6,328 nucleotides of DNA from Rhodospirillales bacterium (GTDB taxonomy: Bacteria; Pseudomonadota; Alphaproteobacteria; Reyranellales; Reyranellaceae), in contig JABMNB010000807.1 of the NCBI GenBank assembly GCA_013205335.1, positions 1-6,328 of the forward strand, written 5' to 3'. The notes under the pieces were generated by a model. The model ran no database searches. It saw nothing but the letters and a program-made list of their open reading frames with translations, and had not been told where the DNA came from. Positions within the stretch are counted from its first letter, which is position 1. Each line of letters begins with the position of its first letter. Positions 6,269-6,328 of this stretch are shown here, piece by piece. The position numbers and the translations under genes were made by a program.

Positions 6269-6328
6269 AGACCGCTCCAGCCTGAGGATGAACCCGGAAG
6301 CCGGGGATGTCCCGCTCTTTGTTGAAAA
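6269..6328. other. Unassigned sequence upstream of the Pho box, cut by the window edge
   Basis: I find no recognisable coding sequence here. The three minus-strand frames entering from the edge run into stops within or just past the Pho box and resemble no family I know. A small hairpin (CCCGG 6293-6297, CCGGG 6301-6305, 3-nt loop) is present. It could mark the end of an upstream gene, but no T-run follows it. Confidence 0.4.

Noticed and set aside
1..6328. CRISPR arrays, tRNA or rRNA genes, insertion sequences, attachment sites
   Set aside because: Reading both strands showed no spaced direct-repeat arrays, tRNA-like folds, transposase frames or terminal repeats. The only direct-repeat array is the Pho box.
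1..6328. A functional link between the ampG-like permease and phosphate control
   Set aside because: The gene is convergent and its promoter is outside the window, and I saw no Pho box in its visible part. Neighbourhood alone does not support a shared role.

Overview
The window is a high-GC bacterial chromosome segment, most likely from an alphaproteobacterium. It carries a complete high-affinity phosphate uptake and sensing operon. I infer the lineage from the base composition, the gene order with phoU and phoB closing the pst operon, and the style of the proteins; no rRNA or other marker gene confirms it.

Layout, left to right. Positions 1-666 (+) hold the C-terminal two-thirds or so of an AmpG-family (MFS) muropeptide permease whose start lies off the left edge. 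A convergent intergenic stretch (667-856) follows. It holds two hairpins placed as terminators for leftward transcription; the distal one overlaps the last codons and stop of the ampG-like gene. From there to about 6176 every gene is on the minus strand. In transcription order they are pstS (6176-5133), pstC (5080-4064), pstA (4058-3186), pstB (3185-2355), phoU (2322-1597) and phoB (1549-857). Upstream of pstS, at 6240-6268, is a clear Pho box of three 7-mers on an 11-nt period. The last 60 bases hold nothing I can assign.

How it works together (established for these families): PstS binds Pi in the periplasm, PstC and PstA form the membrane channel, and PstB drives import with ATP. PhoU couples the transporter's state to the PhoR/PhoB two-component system. 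Phosphorylated PhoB binds Pho boxes such as the one here, so the operon would activate its own transcription when phosphate is scarce. Gaps between genes are 0-52 nt, which fits one transcript. The sensor kinase gene phoR is not in the window.

Control signals visible in the sequence are the triple Pho box, a strong ribosome binding site that fixes a GTG start for pstS, a perfect 10-bp hairpin between pstS and pstC (probably a transcript processing, stability or attenuation element), a stop-start junction with no gap between pstA and pstB, and the two terminators after phoB.

I see no previously undescribed system. The genes are intact and canonical, and the points worth a second look are regulatory details and start-site choices.
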